Shown here in pieces: positions 54,238 to 63,402 of a stretch of 64,000 bases of DNA. Source of the DNA: DATFRY01 sp963764695 (GTDB lineage: Bacteria; Myxococcota_A; Polyangia; Haliangiales; Haliangiaceae); NCBI GenBank assembly GCA_963764695.1, contig CAVXTW010000015.1, positions 434,001-498,000 on the forward strand. The letters run 5' to 3'. The notes below the pieces were generated by a model that saw nothing but the letters and a program-made list of their open reading frames with translations, did no database searches and was not told the origin of the DNA. Position 1 is the stretch's first letter; every line of letters begins with the position of its first letter. Made by a program: the position numbers and the translations under genes.

Positions 54238-54450
54238 GTGGCAAACGTCACTGGGGTCAAGGTCTTCTCGGCAACCAAGGCCAAGGAGAGAGAGGGACTC
54301 GGCGAAGCGATCACCGAATGGCTGCGCGGAAATCCCAACATGGAGATCGTGGACAAGATCGTCACCCAGTCCTCGGACTCCGAGTTCCACTGCCTCACCA
54401 TCACGTTCTTCTATCGGGCTCGCGATCGCTCTTCTTCCGCCGCCGCGTGA
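54238..54450 (+). CDS. Small conserved protein, paralogue of 291-539
   Basis: A 70-residue soluble protein. AGGAGG (54226-54231) precedes GTG 54238 by six bases, which fixes the start; the longer frame from 54130 is promoter DNA. The body GVKVFSATKAKEREGLGEAITEWL, GNPNMEIVDKIVTQSSDSEF and HCLTITFFY parallels the protein at 291-539 almost throughout. Its tail (RDRSSSAAA) is different. There is no membrane segment. It is flanked by rpsU (divergent) and the M16 operon, so it may be a stand-alone gene with its own promoter. Function unknown. Confidence 0.85.
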   Translation: MANVTGVKVFSATKAKEREGLGEAITEWLRGNPNMEIVDKIVTQSSDSEFHCLTITFFYRARDRSSSAAA

Positions 54451-54472
54451 AATCGTTTACCGCGCCCCCGAG

Positions 54473-54500
54473 TTGACGGGCTCTGTATCCGCGATACCTT
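54473..54500 (+). promoter_or_regulatory. Candidate sigma70 promoter with leaderless start
   Basis: TTGACG (54473-54478) and TACCTT (54495-54500) are 16 bases apart; the M16 gene ATG at 54507 comes six bases after the -10. Transcription would start at or next to the ATG. Confidence 0.4.
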
Positions 54501-54506
54501 GCGCGG

Positions 54507-55883
54507 ATGAGCGCACGAGCCCTGCGGCCGGCGGCGTTCGCGATCGCCTGTGTCGTCGTGGTTGCCGGTGCGCGTTCGGCGCGCGCGCAGGCACCGGCAC
54601 GACCGCCGGCGACAAGCGATGCGAACCCGCTGCCCACCATCCATGAGTGGAAGCTCAAGAACGGACTGACCGTCGCCCACGTCGAGCGGTCCGGCCTGCC
54701 GATGGTCACGGTGCAGGTCTGGTATCGCTTCGGCTCCAGAGACGAGCCCGCCGGGCAGCACGGAGCCGCGCGCGCCTTCGAGCGCCTGATGTTCCTCGGC
54801 TCCGAGCACGTGCGAAGTGAGGACCACCGCCACTTCGTCGAGCAAGCCGGCGGCGACACCACCGCGCTGGTGACCGAGGATGTGACCGCGTTCCACGACG
54901 CGGTCCCGGTCGAGCACTTCGAGAAGGCGCTCGAGCTCGAGGCCGATCGCATGCGGCGCCTCCTGGTCCGCAACGAGGCGCTCGATGCGATCCGGCCGAC
55001 CATGATCGAGGAGGTTCGGCGGCAGGAGTCGAGCCCTGTCTTCCACGCGTACCAGCGGCTCTTGTCGACCGCGTTCGGCAACCACTCGTACGGGTGGGCG
55101 CCGCTCGGCTCGCGCGAGGACATCGCGAAGCTGAGCGGACAACATATGAAGGCGCTCTACGACCGCTACTTCGTGCCGGGCAACGCGCTCGTGATCGTCG
55201 TCGGCGGCGTGCCGGCCAACGTCGCCGCCACCGCGGTGGAGCGCTGGTTCGGGCCGCTTCCGGCGACAAACGCGCCGGCCCGCACCGACGACACGCCGCC
55301 TGCCGTGGCGGCCAAGGAACCGCACCGCGAGCAGATGCAGGGCAGCCCGATCGGGCTGGTCATGGCGGGGCACCGCCTGCCGCCCGCGGTCGACGAGGAC
55401 GTGCTGGCGCTGCAGCTGGCCGGCACCATCCTGACCACCGGCACGTCGTCGCGCCTGCACCGCCGGCTGGTCGGCGGAAAGCTGGCCGACGAGATCGGCG
55501 GCCAGGTGCTGGTGCGCCGCGACGGCGGCGTGCTGGTCGCGTTCGCGCGGTTCTCGGGCGGCGCGCTGGCCCCGGTCGAGAAGGCGCTGATGAGCGAGAT
55601 CGATCGACTGTCAACGCAGGCTCCCGGCGCGGCCGAGCTGCGGCGCGCCAAGGGGCAGATCCTGGGCGCGGCCTGGTTCGGCATGGAGAACGCGACCGGG
55701 CTGGCCAACCAGATCGGCGTGTCGTGGGGGCTGACCGGCAAGCCAGGGGCCTTCCTGACCGATCTGCTCGCGCTCGACAAGGTCACCGCCGCCCAGGTGC
55801 GGCGCGCGGCCGCAAAGTACCTGGCCCGCAACCAGCGGGTGATCATCGCGGCCGAGCCGCAGCCGGCGGGAGGTGTGCGATGA
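54507..55883 (+). CDS. Exported M16-family protein without the zinc motif
   Basis: A 458-residue protein of the pitrilysin/processing-peptidase fold, with a signal peptide (MSARALRPAAFAIACVVVVAG). The fold is clear: NGLTVAHVERSGLPMVTVQVWYRFGSRDEPAGQHGAARAF, then LVTEDVTAFHDAVPVEHFEKALELEADRM and FGNHSYGWAPLGSREDI. The HxxEH zinc site is replaced: residues 89-93 read RAFER, with both His changed to Arg, so no hydrolase activity is expected. It likely pairs with the next gene, with which it overlaps by four bases. A candidate non-catalytic half of an M16 complex in the periplasm. Confidence 0.88.
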   Translation: MSARALRPAAFAIACVVVVAGARSARAQAPARPPATSDANPLPTIHEWKLKNGLTVAHVERSGLPMVTVQVWYRFGSRDEPAGQHGAARAFERLMFLGSEHVRSEDHRHFVEQAGGDTTALVTEDVTAFHDAVPVEHFEKALELEADRMRRLLVRNEALDAIRPTMIEEVRRQESSPVFHAYQRLLSTAFGNHSYGWAPLGSREDIAKLSGQHMKALYDRYFVPGNALVIVVGGVPANVAATAVERWFGPLPATNAPARTDDTPPAVAAKEPHREQMQGSPIGLVMAGHRLPPAVDEDVLALQLAGTILTTGTSSRLHRRLVGGKLADEIGGQVLVRRDGGVLVAFARFSGGALAPVEKALMSEIDRLSTQAPGAAELRRAKGQILGAAWFGMENATGLANQIGVSWGLTGKPGAFLTDLLALDKVTAAQVRRAAAKYLARNQRVIIAAEPQPAGGVR

Positions 55884-58270
55884 CACGCGCGATGAAGACA
55901 CGCGGCGCGATGGCGCTGGGACTCGTGCTCGCGGCCTGCGGCGGCGGCAGCAGCGAGGTGGTACCGCGGCTGCCCGGCGATGGCAGCGCGCACACCGCCA
56001 CCCCGCGCGAGCCGGGCGGCAGCGGGGCCGATCTGTGGGCGGGCCGGACGCTGATCGCGGCGCCCACCCGGCTGACGCCGAAGCCGGTGAGCATGCCGCC
56101 GTTCGAGCGCTTCACGCTCGGCAACGGCCTCACCGTCATCGCGATGGAGAGCCACGCCGCACCGACGGTGTGGGTCCAGCTGGCGGTGAAGGCGGGCCGG
56201 CAGAGCGAGCCGCCCGACAAGATCGGCCTGTCCAGCTTCGTGGCCTCGATGCTGCCCAGGGGGGCGCGCGGCCGCAGCGCCGCGGCCATCACCTCGGCCA
56301 TGGAGCAGGCGGGCGCCGAGCTCAGCAGCAACGCGAGCCTCGAGGCGCTGCTCATCAACTGTCACGCGCCGACCGCCGGGCAGACCGCGTGTCTGCGCGC
56401 GGTGGCCGACATGGCGGCGGCGCCGAGCTTCCCGGCCGGCGCGATGAAGGAGGTGCGCGACCAGCTGCTGGGCGCCGCGCGCCAGAACCACATCGATCCG
56501 ACGCAGCAGGCAAGCGTCCACTTCCAGAACTCGCTGTGGGGCGACGAGCACGTGCGCGGCGTGCCGCTGAGCGAGCGCACGGTCAACGCCATCAAGCGCG
56601 CCGATCTGCAGAGCTGGCATCGGGCCAACGTCACCCCCAAGAACGCCGTGGTGGTCGTCGTCAGCCCGCGCAAGCCGGCGGCGATGAAGGCAGCCCTGGA
56701 GTCGGTGTTCGGCAGCTGGCGCGGGGCCGCCCAGGCCGCGCAGGCCGCGCCGGCGCCTCCCGCGCTGACCGGCATCCGCATCCGGCTCATCGACGTGCCG
56801 GGCGCGCGCCAGGCGCAGGTGCGGGTCGGCTCGTTCGGGCTGGCCCACAAGGACAAGGACTTCTACGCGGCGACCGTGGTCAACCACATCCTGGGCGGCA
56901 ACGGCCATCGATCGCGCATCGGACGCGCGGTGCGCAAGCTGCCCGGCGCGAGCGCGACCACCAGCTTTGATCGCAACCTCGAGCGCGGCGCGTTCGTGGC
57001 GGCCGGCACCGCGCCGCCCGGCCAGGCCGTGGCGCTGATGCGCGTGATGATGGATCAGATCGGCCTGATGGCGACCGACGGCCCGCGCGACGTCGAGGTG
57101 CGCGTCGCAGCCAGCGAGCTGGCCGGCAGCTACCAGGCGCGGCTCGCGTCGCACCAGGAGATGGCGAGCGCGCTCCTGGCCGCCGAGCTGCACGGGCTGG
57201 GCGCCGAGTACGTGCGCGACTTCGCCGTCAACATCGCCAAGGTGGACGCGGTCGCGGCGCGCGCGAGCGCAGGACGCTGGCTCGACGGCAAGAACCTTGT
57301 CGTGGTCATGAGCGGCAGCGCGCAGGAGATCGAGCCGCAGCTGGCCGAGGCCGGCCTGAAGTTCGACAAGATCGCAGGCAGCACCGCAGTGGCCGAGAAC
57401 GAGCGCGCCGCCGCCCAGAAGGAGGCGACCGCCGCGGTCGATCCGAAGAAGGAGGCCGCGGCGCGCGCCCTGCTCGACGCCGCGCTGGCGGCCAAGGGCG
57501 GCGCGGGCAAGCTCGCCGCCGTCAAGTCGATGTCGTGGAAGGGCAAGGCCACGCTCAACCTGCCGGGCGGCCAGGTGCCGGCCACCGTCGAGAAGCGCTA
57601 CGTGGCGCCGGACAAGCTGCGCCTCGACATGGTGATCCAGATGGGCGGGTCGTCGATGAGCATCACGACCGTGCTGGCCGGCGACAAGGGCTGGGCCCAG
57701 GAGACGCGGCCGGACGGTGTCAACGCCATCGAGTTCCCGCCCAGCGAGGTGGAGGCGGGCAAGGCGCAGGTCTGGCGCGATCAGGACTTCGTGCTGCTGC
57801 GCCACCGCGACAAGGGCACGCGGGTCGCGCCGCTGGACGACGTCGAGCTCGAAGGCGTCGCCCACCACGCCGTCCGCGTGACGTCGCCCGACGGCAAGCG
57901 CACCGTCGCGCTCTACATCGACAAGAAGCGCAAGCGCCTGGCCGGCATGACCTACAGCGAGCAGGGCGTCACCGCCGAGGAGTCGTTCGGCGACTACAAG
58001 ATGGTCAAGGGCGTCGAGATCGCGCACAAGCGGACCACCAAGAGCGCGCAGATCAACCTGACCACCAATGTCAGCGCCGTGACGATCAACTCGCCGATCG
58101 ACGGCTCGATCTTCGTCAAGCCTGCGGCCGCGACGCGGCCGGGCGGTGGAGCGCCGGGTGGAGCGAAGCCTCCCGCGGGTGCGGGTGGAGCGAAGCCTCC
58201 GGCCGCGCCGCCGGCGTCGCCGAAGCCGGCCGCGCCCGCTCCGAAGCCGGCGCCGGGGACGCCGAAGTAG
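55880..58270 (+). CDS. M16-family lipoprotein lacking the zinc motif, with C-terminal LolA-like domain
   Basis: A 796-residue lipoprotein (signal to Cys 20, GLVLAAC). M16 domains span about 75-510: FTLGNGLTVIAMESHAAPTVWVQLAVKAG, LWGDEHVRGVPLSERTVNAI and MRVMMDQIGLMATDGPR. The zinc motif HxxEH is absent (GLSSFVASML, Ser/Ala/Ser at 119, 122 and 123). A LolA/DUF4292-like domain follows from about 535 (ARALLDAALAAKGGAGKLAAVKSMSWKGKATLNLPGG), and a Pro/Ala-rich tail ends it. Such a fusion is unusual: neither partner in the operon keeps a full metal site, so the pair may bind rather than cut substrates. Confidence 0.88.
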   Translation: MTRAMKTRGAMALGLVLAACGGGSSEVVPRLPGDGSAHTATPREPGGSGADLWAGRTLIAAPTRLTPKPVSMPPFERFTLGNGLTVIAMESHAAPTVWVQLAVKAGRQSEPPDKIGLSSFVASMLPRGARGRSAAAITSAMEQAGAELSSNASLEALLINCHAPTAGQTACLRAVADMAAAPSFPAGAMKEVRDQLLGAARQNHIDPTQQASVHFQNSLWGDEHVRGVPLSERTVNAIKRADLQSWHRANVTPKNAVVVVVSPRKPAAMKAALESVFGSWRGAAQAAQAAPAPPALTGIRIRLIDVPGARQAQVRVGSFGLAHKDKDFYAATVVNHILGGNGHRSRIGRAVRKLPGASATTSFDRNLERGAFVAAGTAPPGQAVALMRVMMDQIGLMATDGPRDVEVRVAASELAGSYQARLASHQEMASALLAAELHGLGAEYVRDFAVNIAKVDAVAARASAGRWLDGKNLVVVMSGSAQEIEPQLAEAGLKFDKIAGSTAVAENERAAAQKEATAAVDPKKEAAARALLDAALAAKGGAGKLAAVKSMSWKGKATLNLPGGQVPATVEKRYVAPDKLRLDMVIQMGGSSMSITTVLAGDKGWAQETRPDGVNAIEFPPSEVEAGKAQVWRDQDFVLLRHRDKGTRVAPLDDVELEGVAHHAVRVTSPDGKRTVALYIDKKRKRLAGMTYSEQGVTAEESFGDYKMVKGVEIAHKRTTKSAQINLTTNVSAVTINSPIDGSIFVKPAAATRPGGGAPGGAKPPAGAGGAKPPAAPPASPKPAAPAPKPAPGTPK

Positions 58271-58273
58271 ACC

Positions 58274-59476
58274 ATGAGGTGGTGGCCGCTCGTGGTCGCG
58301 ATCGCGCTGGCCGCGCCGGCGACCGCGCGCGCCGGTGAGGAGACCGAGCAGCCACCCGACCCGGCCGGGACCGCAGCGCCGCCCGACGGACCGCCGCCCA
58401 TCATCGAGCTCTACACGATGGGCCAGGGCGAGCTCGTGTTCGAGAAGTTCGGCCACGCCGCGCTGTGCGTGACCCACACGCTCGGGCGCCGCCGGACCAT
58501 CTGTTACAACTACGGCACCACGAACTTCGATGCGATCGTGCCGCTGTTCTGGGGCTTTCTGCGCGGCCGCTCGGAGTTCTGGGTGTCGACCTCGAGTCGC
58601 CGCCACATGGTCCGCGACTATCGCGAGGCCGACCGGACCCTGTGGCGCCAGGTGCTGCCGCTCGCGCCCGAGCAGGCCCACAGGCTCGACGCCCTCCTGC
58701 GCGAGAACGCGCGCGAGGAGAACCGCTACTACCGGTACCACCACTATCACGACAACTGCTCGAGCCGCGTGCGCGACCTCATCGACCAGGTCACCGGCGG
58801 TGCGCTGTCGGCGGCGAGCGACGCCGGGCCGCTGCCCACCTACCGCGAGCTGACCCGCACCGGATACGCCGGCACGCCGGAGCTGCTGCTGCTGAGCGAC
58901 CTCCTGCTCGGCCGCGAGGCCGACGAGCATCCGACCATGTGGCAGGGGATGTTCCTGCCCGACGTGCTGCGTGCCGAGGTGAAGAGGCGGCTGGGCGCGG
59001 CGCCGTCGGTGGTCTACGAGCGGCGCGGCCCGCCCTTCCCCGGCGACCCGGGCATGGGCGGCCGCTGGCTGTGGATTGCGCTCGCCCTCGCCTTCGCCGT
59101 CCCCGCCGCCCTGGCCCGCCGCGTGCGCCGCCAGCGCCTCACCCTGGCCGCGGCTTTCTTCCCGCTCGCCTTCATCGGCCTGGTGCTGTGGTTCCTGGCC
59201 GCCTCCAGCACCCTGTCGGAGCTGCGCTGGAACGAGGTGCTGCTGGTGTTCGTGCCGTTCGACGCGGTGCTGCCGTTCCTGCGACCGGCCCGGCGCGCGC
59301 GCTACGCCGCGATCCGGGCCGGCGTCCTGCTCCTTGTCGGCCTGCTGCTGGCGGTCGGCGTGCTGCACCAGCCGCTGTGGCTGCTGCTGCTCATGCCGCT
59401 GCTGCCGATGCTGCTGGTCGCCGTGCCGGGGCGCGCGCTGTCGCGCGAGGCCGCGCCCAGCGTCGCCACCAGCTGA
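58274..59476 (+). CDS. DUF4105 (Lnb N-terminal periplasmic domain) membrane protein
   Basis: A 400-residue protein with a signal peptide. Residues 45-235 form a DUF4105/Lnb_N domain (papain-like fold): LVFEKFGHAALCVTHTL carries a candidate His, YNYGTTNFDAIVPLFWGFLRG and YHHYHDNCSSRVRDLID carries the Cys. Four hydrophobic helices follow (residues 262-395). The His and Cys are placed as in transpeptidase/amidase-type papain folds, so an amide-bond enzyme at the membrane is possible. It starts three bases after the M16 lipoprotein gene and belongs to the same operon. Confidence 0.85.
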   Translation: MRWWPLVVAIALAAPATARAGEETEQPPDPAGTAAPPDGPPPIIELYTMGQGELVFEKFGHAALCVTHTLGRRRTICYNYGTTNFDAIVPLFWGFLRGRSEFWVSTSSRRHMVRDYREADRTLWRQVLPLAPEQAHRLDALLRENAREENRYYRYHHYHDNCSSRVRDLIDQVTGGALSAASDAGPLPTYRELTRTGYAGTPELLLLSDLLLGREADEHPTMWQGMFLPDVLRAEVKRRLGAAPSVVYERRGPPFPGDPGMGGRWLWIALALAFAVPAALARRVRRQRLTLAAAFFPLAFIGLVLWFLAASSTLSELRWNEVLLVFVPFDAVLPFLRPARRARYAAIRAGVLLLVGLLLAVGVLHQPLWLLLLMPLLPMLLVAVPGRALSREAAPSVATS

Positions 59477-59503
59477 GCGGCTTCAGGCCGGCGGTGCGCC
59501 GGG

Positions 59504-60274
59504 TCAGCGCTCGTCGGCGATCTCGACGTGCACGCCCTGCTCGCGGCAGATGTCGCGCAGCCGCGGCGCCAGCGGCGAGTCGGTGACGAAGTAATCGAGC
59601 TGCGAGATGTGGCCGATGCGGACCGGCGCGGTGCGCTCGAGCTTCATGCTGTCGGCCACCAGGATCGACTTGCGCGCGCACTCCATGATCGCACGCGCCA
59701 CCTTGACCTCGCGGTAGTCGAAGTCGAGCAGCGTGCCGTCCTCGTCGATCGCCGACGCGCCGATGACCGCGTAGTCGACCTTGAACTGCCGGATGAAGTT
59801 GACCGTCGCCTCACCGACGATGCCGCCGTCCGACTGCCGCACCACGCCGCCGGCCACGATGATCTCGATCTCCTCGCAGCCCTGCAGGATGTTGACCACG
59901 TGGATGTTGTTCGTGATGGTCAGCAGGCCGCGCTTGCCGCGCAGGGCCATCGCGACCTGCTCGGTCGTGGTGCCGATGTTGATGAGCAGAGACGAGCTGT
60001 CCGGAATCAGCGACGCGGCCACCGTCCCGATGCGCCGCTTGCCGTCCGTCGCCAGCTTGCGCCGCGCCTCGTAACCGACGTTCGCGATCCCGGAGGCCAG
60101 GATCGCGCCGCCGTGAAAGCGCTGCAGGACGCCGCGCTCGCACAGGTGGTTCAGGTCGCGCCGGATGGTCTGCGGCGTGACGTGGAAGCGGCTGGTCAAC
60201 GTCTCGACCTTCACCCGGCCTTCCGACCGTGCGAGCGCGACGATGTGTGCCTGCCGCGGGTTCAGTCGCTCCAT
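59504..60274 (-). CDS. glpR: DeoR-family regulator GlpR
   Basis: A 256-residue DeoR-type repressor. The HTH is NPRQAHIVALARSEGRVKVETLTSRF, followed by TPQTIRRDLNHLCERGVLQRFHGGA, the classic DeoR signature. The C-terminal sensor domain has INIGTTTEQVAMALRG and HVVNILQGCEEIEIIVAGG, the sugar-phosphate binding site. Position divergent from a glycerol ABC transporter identifies it as GlpR, which would bind glycerol 3-phosphate as inducer. The convergent M16 operon ends 27 bases away. Confidence 0.9.
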   Translation of the reverse strand: MERLNPRQAHIVALARSEGRVKVETLTSRFHVTPQTIRRDLNHLCERGVLQRFHGGAILASGIANVGYEARRKLATDGKRRIGTVAASLIPDSSSLLINIGTTTEQVAMALRGKRGLLTITNNIHVVNILQGCEEIEIIVAGGVVRQSDGGIVGEATVNFIRQFKVDYAVIGASAIDEDGTLLDFDYREVKVARAIMECARKSILVADSMKLERTAPVRIGHISQLDYFVTDSPLAPRLRDICREQGVHVEIADER

Positions 60275-60323
60275 GAAAGCGCGAAAAACGCTAGCAAGGA
60301 GCGCGGTCGCGCAGCAAACGAAA

Positions 60324-60381
60324 ACGAAGTTTCGTCAATCGGGCGCAAATGTTTCCGTTTGACTTTCGTTTATTTTCGAAC
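60324..60381. promoter_or_regulatory. Candidate GlpR operator region
   Basis: ACGAA-GT-TTCGT (60324-60335) is an inverted repeat, and 60352-60381 carries three direct TTTCG-like repeats about 10 bases apart (TTTCCG, TTTCG, TTTTCG). Both lie in the AT-rich gap between glpR and glpV, and TTTCG repeats are usual for DeoR-family sites. Confidence 0.5.
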
Positions 60382-60514
60382 TTAGGCTTGGGCCGCTGTC
60401 TCGAGGAGTTGTTTGCAGTTTCCTCGCAGTGGGTTGGTAGGGACCCGATCTGTCCTGGACCCAGCGAAAGACTGGAGCGATGTCTCGATAGCTCCGGGGG
60501 AGGATGACCATCCA

Positions 60515-62335
60515 ATGAGGATCCGACTGATGGCGGTGATTGCCGCCGCGGCGTTGGCTTCGTGCGAGAGCCCGAAATCCGAAAAAGCGGAGAAGAGCGC
60601 CGGCGGCTCGGGCGCCACCGGCGGCGGCGCGCCCGCGGCCGGCGGCAGCATGGAGGCGGCCAAGAAGTGGGTCGACAGCGAGTTCCAGCCGTCGACGCTG
60701 TCCAAGGAAGACCAGCTCAAGGAGATGGAGTGGTTCGTCAACGCCGCCGCGCCTTTCCGGGGCATGGAGGTCAACGTGCTGTCGGAGACCATCCCGACGC
60801 ACGAGTACGAGTCCAAGACGCTCACCAAGGCGTTCCAGGAGATCACCGGCATCAAGGTGAATCACCAGCTGCTTGGTGAGGGCGAGGTCGTGCAGGCGGT
60901 GCAGACGCAGATGCAGACCAACCGCAACCTGTACGACGCGTACATCAACGACTCCGACCTGATCGGCACGCACTCGCGCCTGCAGTCGGCCGTCAACCTC
61001 ACCGACTGGATGGCCGGCGAGGGCAAGGACGTCACGCTGCCGACCCTCGACGTCGACGACTTCATCGGCAAGTCGTTCACCACCGGCCCCGACGGCAAGC
61101 TCTACCAGCTGCCCGACCAGCAGTTCGCGAACCTCTACTGGTTCCGCTACGACTGGTTCAAGAAGCCGGAGCTGCAGAAGCAGTTCAAGGACAAGTACGG
61201 CTACGACCTCGGCGTGCCGGTCAACTGGTCGGCCTACGAGGACATCGCCGAGTTCTTCAGCGTGCACGTCAAGAACATCGACGGCGTGCGCATCTACGGC
61301 CACATGGACTACGGCAAGCGCGCCCCCGACCTGGGCTGGCGCATGACCGACGCGTGGCTCTCCATGGCCGGCGCCGGCACCAAGGGCGTCCCCAACGGCC
61401 GTCCCATCGACGAGTGGGGCATCCGCATGGAGGAGGGCTCGTGCAACCCGGTCGGCGCGTCCGTCGCCCGCGGCGGCGAGACAAACGGCCCGGCCTCGGT
61501 CTACGCCATCCGCAAGTGGGACGAGTGGCTCCGCAAGTACGCCCCCCCGGGCGCGGCCGACTACGACTTCTATCAGTCGCTGCCGGCGCTGTCGAAGGGC
61601 AACGTGGCCCAGCAGATCTTCTGGTACACCGCCTTCACCTCGACGATGGTCGCGCCCAAGAGCGAGGGCAACAACACGGTCGACGACGAGGGCAAGCCGC
61701 TCTGGCGCATGGCGCCGTCGCCGCACGGCCCGTACTGGATCGAGGGGATGAAGCTCGGCTATCAGGACGCCGGCTCGTGGACTCTCTTCAAGTCGACGCC
61801 GGTCGATCGCCGCAAGGCCGCCTGGCTCTACGCGCAGTTCGTGGTGTCCAAGACCACGTCGCTCAAGAAGAGCCACGTCGGCCTGACGATCATCCGCGAC
61901 AGCGACATCCGCCACCAGTCGTTCACCGACCGCTCGCCGAAGCTGGGCGGCCTGGTCGAGTTCTACCGCTCGCCGGACCGCGTCAACTGGAGCCCGACCG
62001 GCGTCAACGTGCCTGACTATCCCAAGCTGGCGCAGCTCTGGTGGCAGAACATCGGCGACGTGAACTCGGGTGCGTTCACCCCGCAGCAAGCCATGGACCG
62101 TCTGGCCCAGGAGATGGACCAGGTCATGGCGCGCATGCAGGAAGCCGACGAGAAGGCCAAGGTCTACGGCGGCTGCGGCCCGCGCCTGGCGGCCCCCAAG
62201 GACCCGAAGGACTGGCTCGGCAAGCCGGACGGCCCCAAGGCCAAGCTCGCCAACGAGAAGCCGAAGGGCGAGACGGTGGACTACGACGAGCTGGTCAAGC
62301 GCTGGCAGGTTGAAGAGAAGAAGCCCCCGGGCTAG
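60515..62335 (+). CDS. glpV: Glycerol ABC transporter substrate-binding lipoprotein
   Basis: A 606-residue lipoprotein. The start is ATG 60515 with GGGGGAGG upstream; the signal MRIRLMAVIAAAALASC has Cys 17. An upstream ATG at 60413 is not used. The mature protein resembles GlpV of rhizobial glycerol uptake: VNVLSETIPTHEYESKTLTKAFQ, VNHQLLGEGEVVQAVQTQM, YQLPDQQFANLYWFRYDWF and ARGGETNGPASVYAI. Its large size fits that class. It is the first gene of glpV-glpS-glpT, opposite to glpR. It should capture glycerol in the periplasm. Confidence 0.9.
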   Translation: MRIRLMAVIAAAALASCESPKSEKAEKSAGGSGATGGGAPAAGGSMEAAKKWVDSEFQPSTLSKEDQLKEMEWFVNAAAPFRGMEVNVLSETIPTHEYESKTLTKAFQEITGIKVNHQLLGEGEVVQAVQTQMQTNRNLYDAYINDSDLIGTHSRLQSAVNLTDWMAGEGKDVTLPTLDVDDFIGKSFTTGPDGKLYQLPDQQFANLYWFRYDWFKKPELQKQFKDKYGYDLGVPVNWSAYEDIAEFFSVHVKNIDGVRIYGHMDYGKRAPDLGWRMTDAWLSMAGAGTKGVPNGRPIDEWGIRMEEGSCNPVGASVARGGETNGPASVYAIRKWDEWLRKYAPPGAADYDFYQSLPALSKGNVAQQIFWYTAFTSTMVAPKSEGNNTVDDEGKPLWRMAPSPHGPYWIEGMKLGYQDAGSWTLFKSTPVDRRKAAWLYAQFVVSKTTSLKKSHVGLTIIRDSDIRHQSFTDRSPKLGGLVEFYRSPDRVNWSPTGVNVPDYPKLAQLWWQNIGDVNSGAFTPQQAMDRLAQEMDQVMARMQEADEKAKVYGGCGPRLAAPKDPKDWLGKPDGPKAKLANEKPKGETVDYDELVKRWQVEEKKPPG

Positions 62336-62346
62336 ACCATCTCGCA

Positions 62347-63402
62347 GTGACGCTCGAGCTGAGAAGTGTGGTCAAGCGCGTCGGCGCCGAGACCCACATC
62401 TACGAGACCAGCGTGGTGTTCGCCGAGGAGGGTTTCAACATCCTCCTCGGCACCACGCTGTCCGGCAAGACCACGCTGATGCAGCTCATGGCCGGGCTCG
62501 AGAAGCCGAGCTCGGGTGAGGTCTGGTTCCGCGGAAAGAACGTGACCGGCGTGGCCGTGCAGAAGCGCAACGCCGCCATGGTCTACCAGCAGTTCATCAA
62601 CTACCCGAACTTCTCGGTGTTCGACAACATCGCGTCGCCGCTGCGGGTCGCGGGGCTGAAGTCGGCCGAGATCAAGACGCGGGTCCACAAGGTGGCGGAG
62701 CTCTTGCGGCTCACGCCGATGCTGAAGCGGCGGCCGGCCGAGCTGTCGGGCGGGCAGCAGCAGCGCACCGCGCTGGCCCGCGCGCTGGTCAAGGACGCCG
62801 ACCTGGTCCTGCTCGACGAGCCGCTGGCCAACCTGGATTTCAAGCTGCGCGAGGAGCTGCGCGACGAGCTGCCCGCGCTGTTCACCAACCGGCGCTGCAC
62901 GGTCGTGCTGGCCACGTCCGATCCGACCGAGGCGCTGCTGCTGGGCGGCCACACCGCGGCGCTGCACGAGGGCAACGTCACCCAGTTCGGGCCGACCGCC
63001 GAGATCTACCGCAAGCCGGCCAATGTCCTGACCGCGCGCGTCTTCTCCAACCCGCCCATCAACATGGCGCCGGTGGCGGTCGAGAACGGCAGCGTGGTGC
63101 TGAGCGACACCGTGAAGTGGCCGGTCCGCGGCGTCACGCTGGCCGACGGCAGCTACACCGTCGGCATCCGCCCGCACCACATCAGCCCGATCGCCAACGG
63201 CAAGGCCGCGGCGCAGATCGAGGGGCGTGTGCAGATCGCCGAGATCAGCGGCTCCGAGAGCGTCATCCACTTCGAGCACGGCGAGCTCAGCTGGGTGTCG
63301 CAGTCGCACGGCGTGCACGCCATCGCCGTGGGCGAGACGGCCAACTTCTTCATCGACGTCGAGCGCTGCATGTTCTTCGACGGCGACGGAAAGCTGATCT
63401 GA
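62347..63402 (+). CDS. glpS: Glycerol ABC transporter ATPase GlpS
   Basis: A 351-residue ABC ATPase of the MalK type. GTG 62347 starts 11 bases after glpV. Walker A is GTTLSGKTT, the signature LSGGQQQRTALA is intact and Walker B LVLLDEPLANLDF is present. The H-loop His is missing (LATSDPTEA), as in the GlpS subunit, which makes one of the two sites degenerate. The C-terminal TOBE-like domain runs from about residue 245 to the end. Its TGA overlaps the glpT ATG by one base. It pairs with GlpT in the heterodimeric motor of the importer. Confidence 0.9.
   Translation: MTLELRSVVKRVGAETHIYETSVVFAEEGFNILLGTTLSGKTTLMQLMAGLEKPSSGEVWFRGKNVTGVAVQKRNAAMVYQQFINYPNFSVFDNIASPLRVAGLKSAEIKTRVHKVAELLRLTPMLKRRPAELSGGQQQRTALARALVKDADLVLLDEPLANLDFKLREELRDELPALFTNRRCTVVLATSDPTEALLLGGHTAALHEGNVTQFGPTAEIYRKPANVLTARVFSNPPINMAPVAVENGSVVLSDTVKWPVRGVTLADGSYTVGIRPHHISPIANGKAAAQIEGRVQIAEISGSESVIHFEHGELSWVSQSHGVHAIAVGETANFFIDVERCMFFDGDGKLI

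Noticed and set aside
55166..59368. Very long open frame of about 1400 codons on the reverse strand
   Set aside because: It lies antisense to the M16 and DUF4105 genes, is rich in Arg, Gly, Ala and His, and has no recognisable domain. It is the usual third-position GC artefact.
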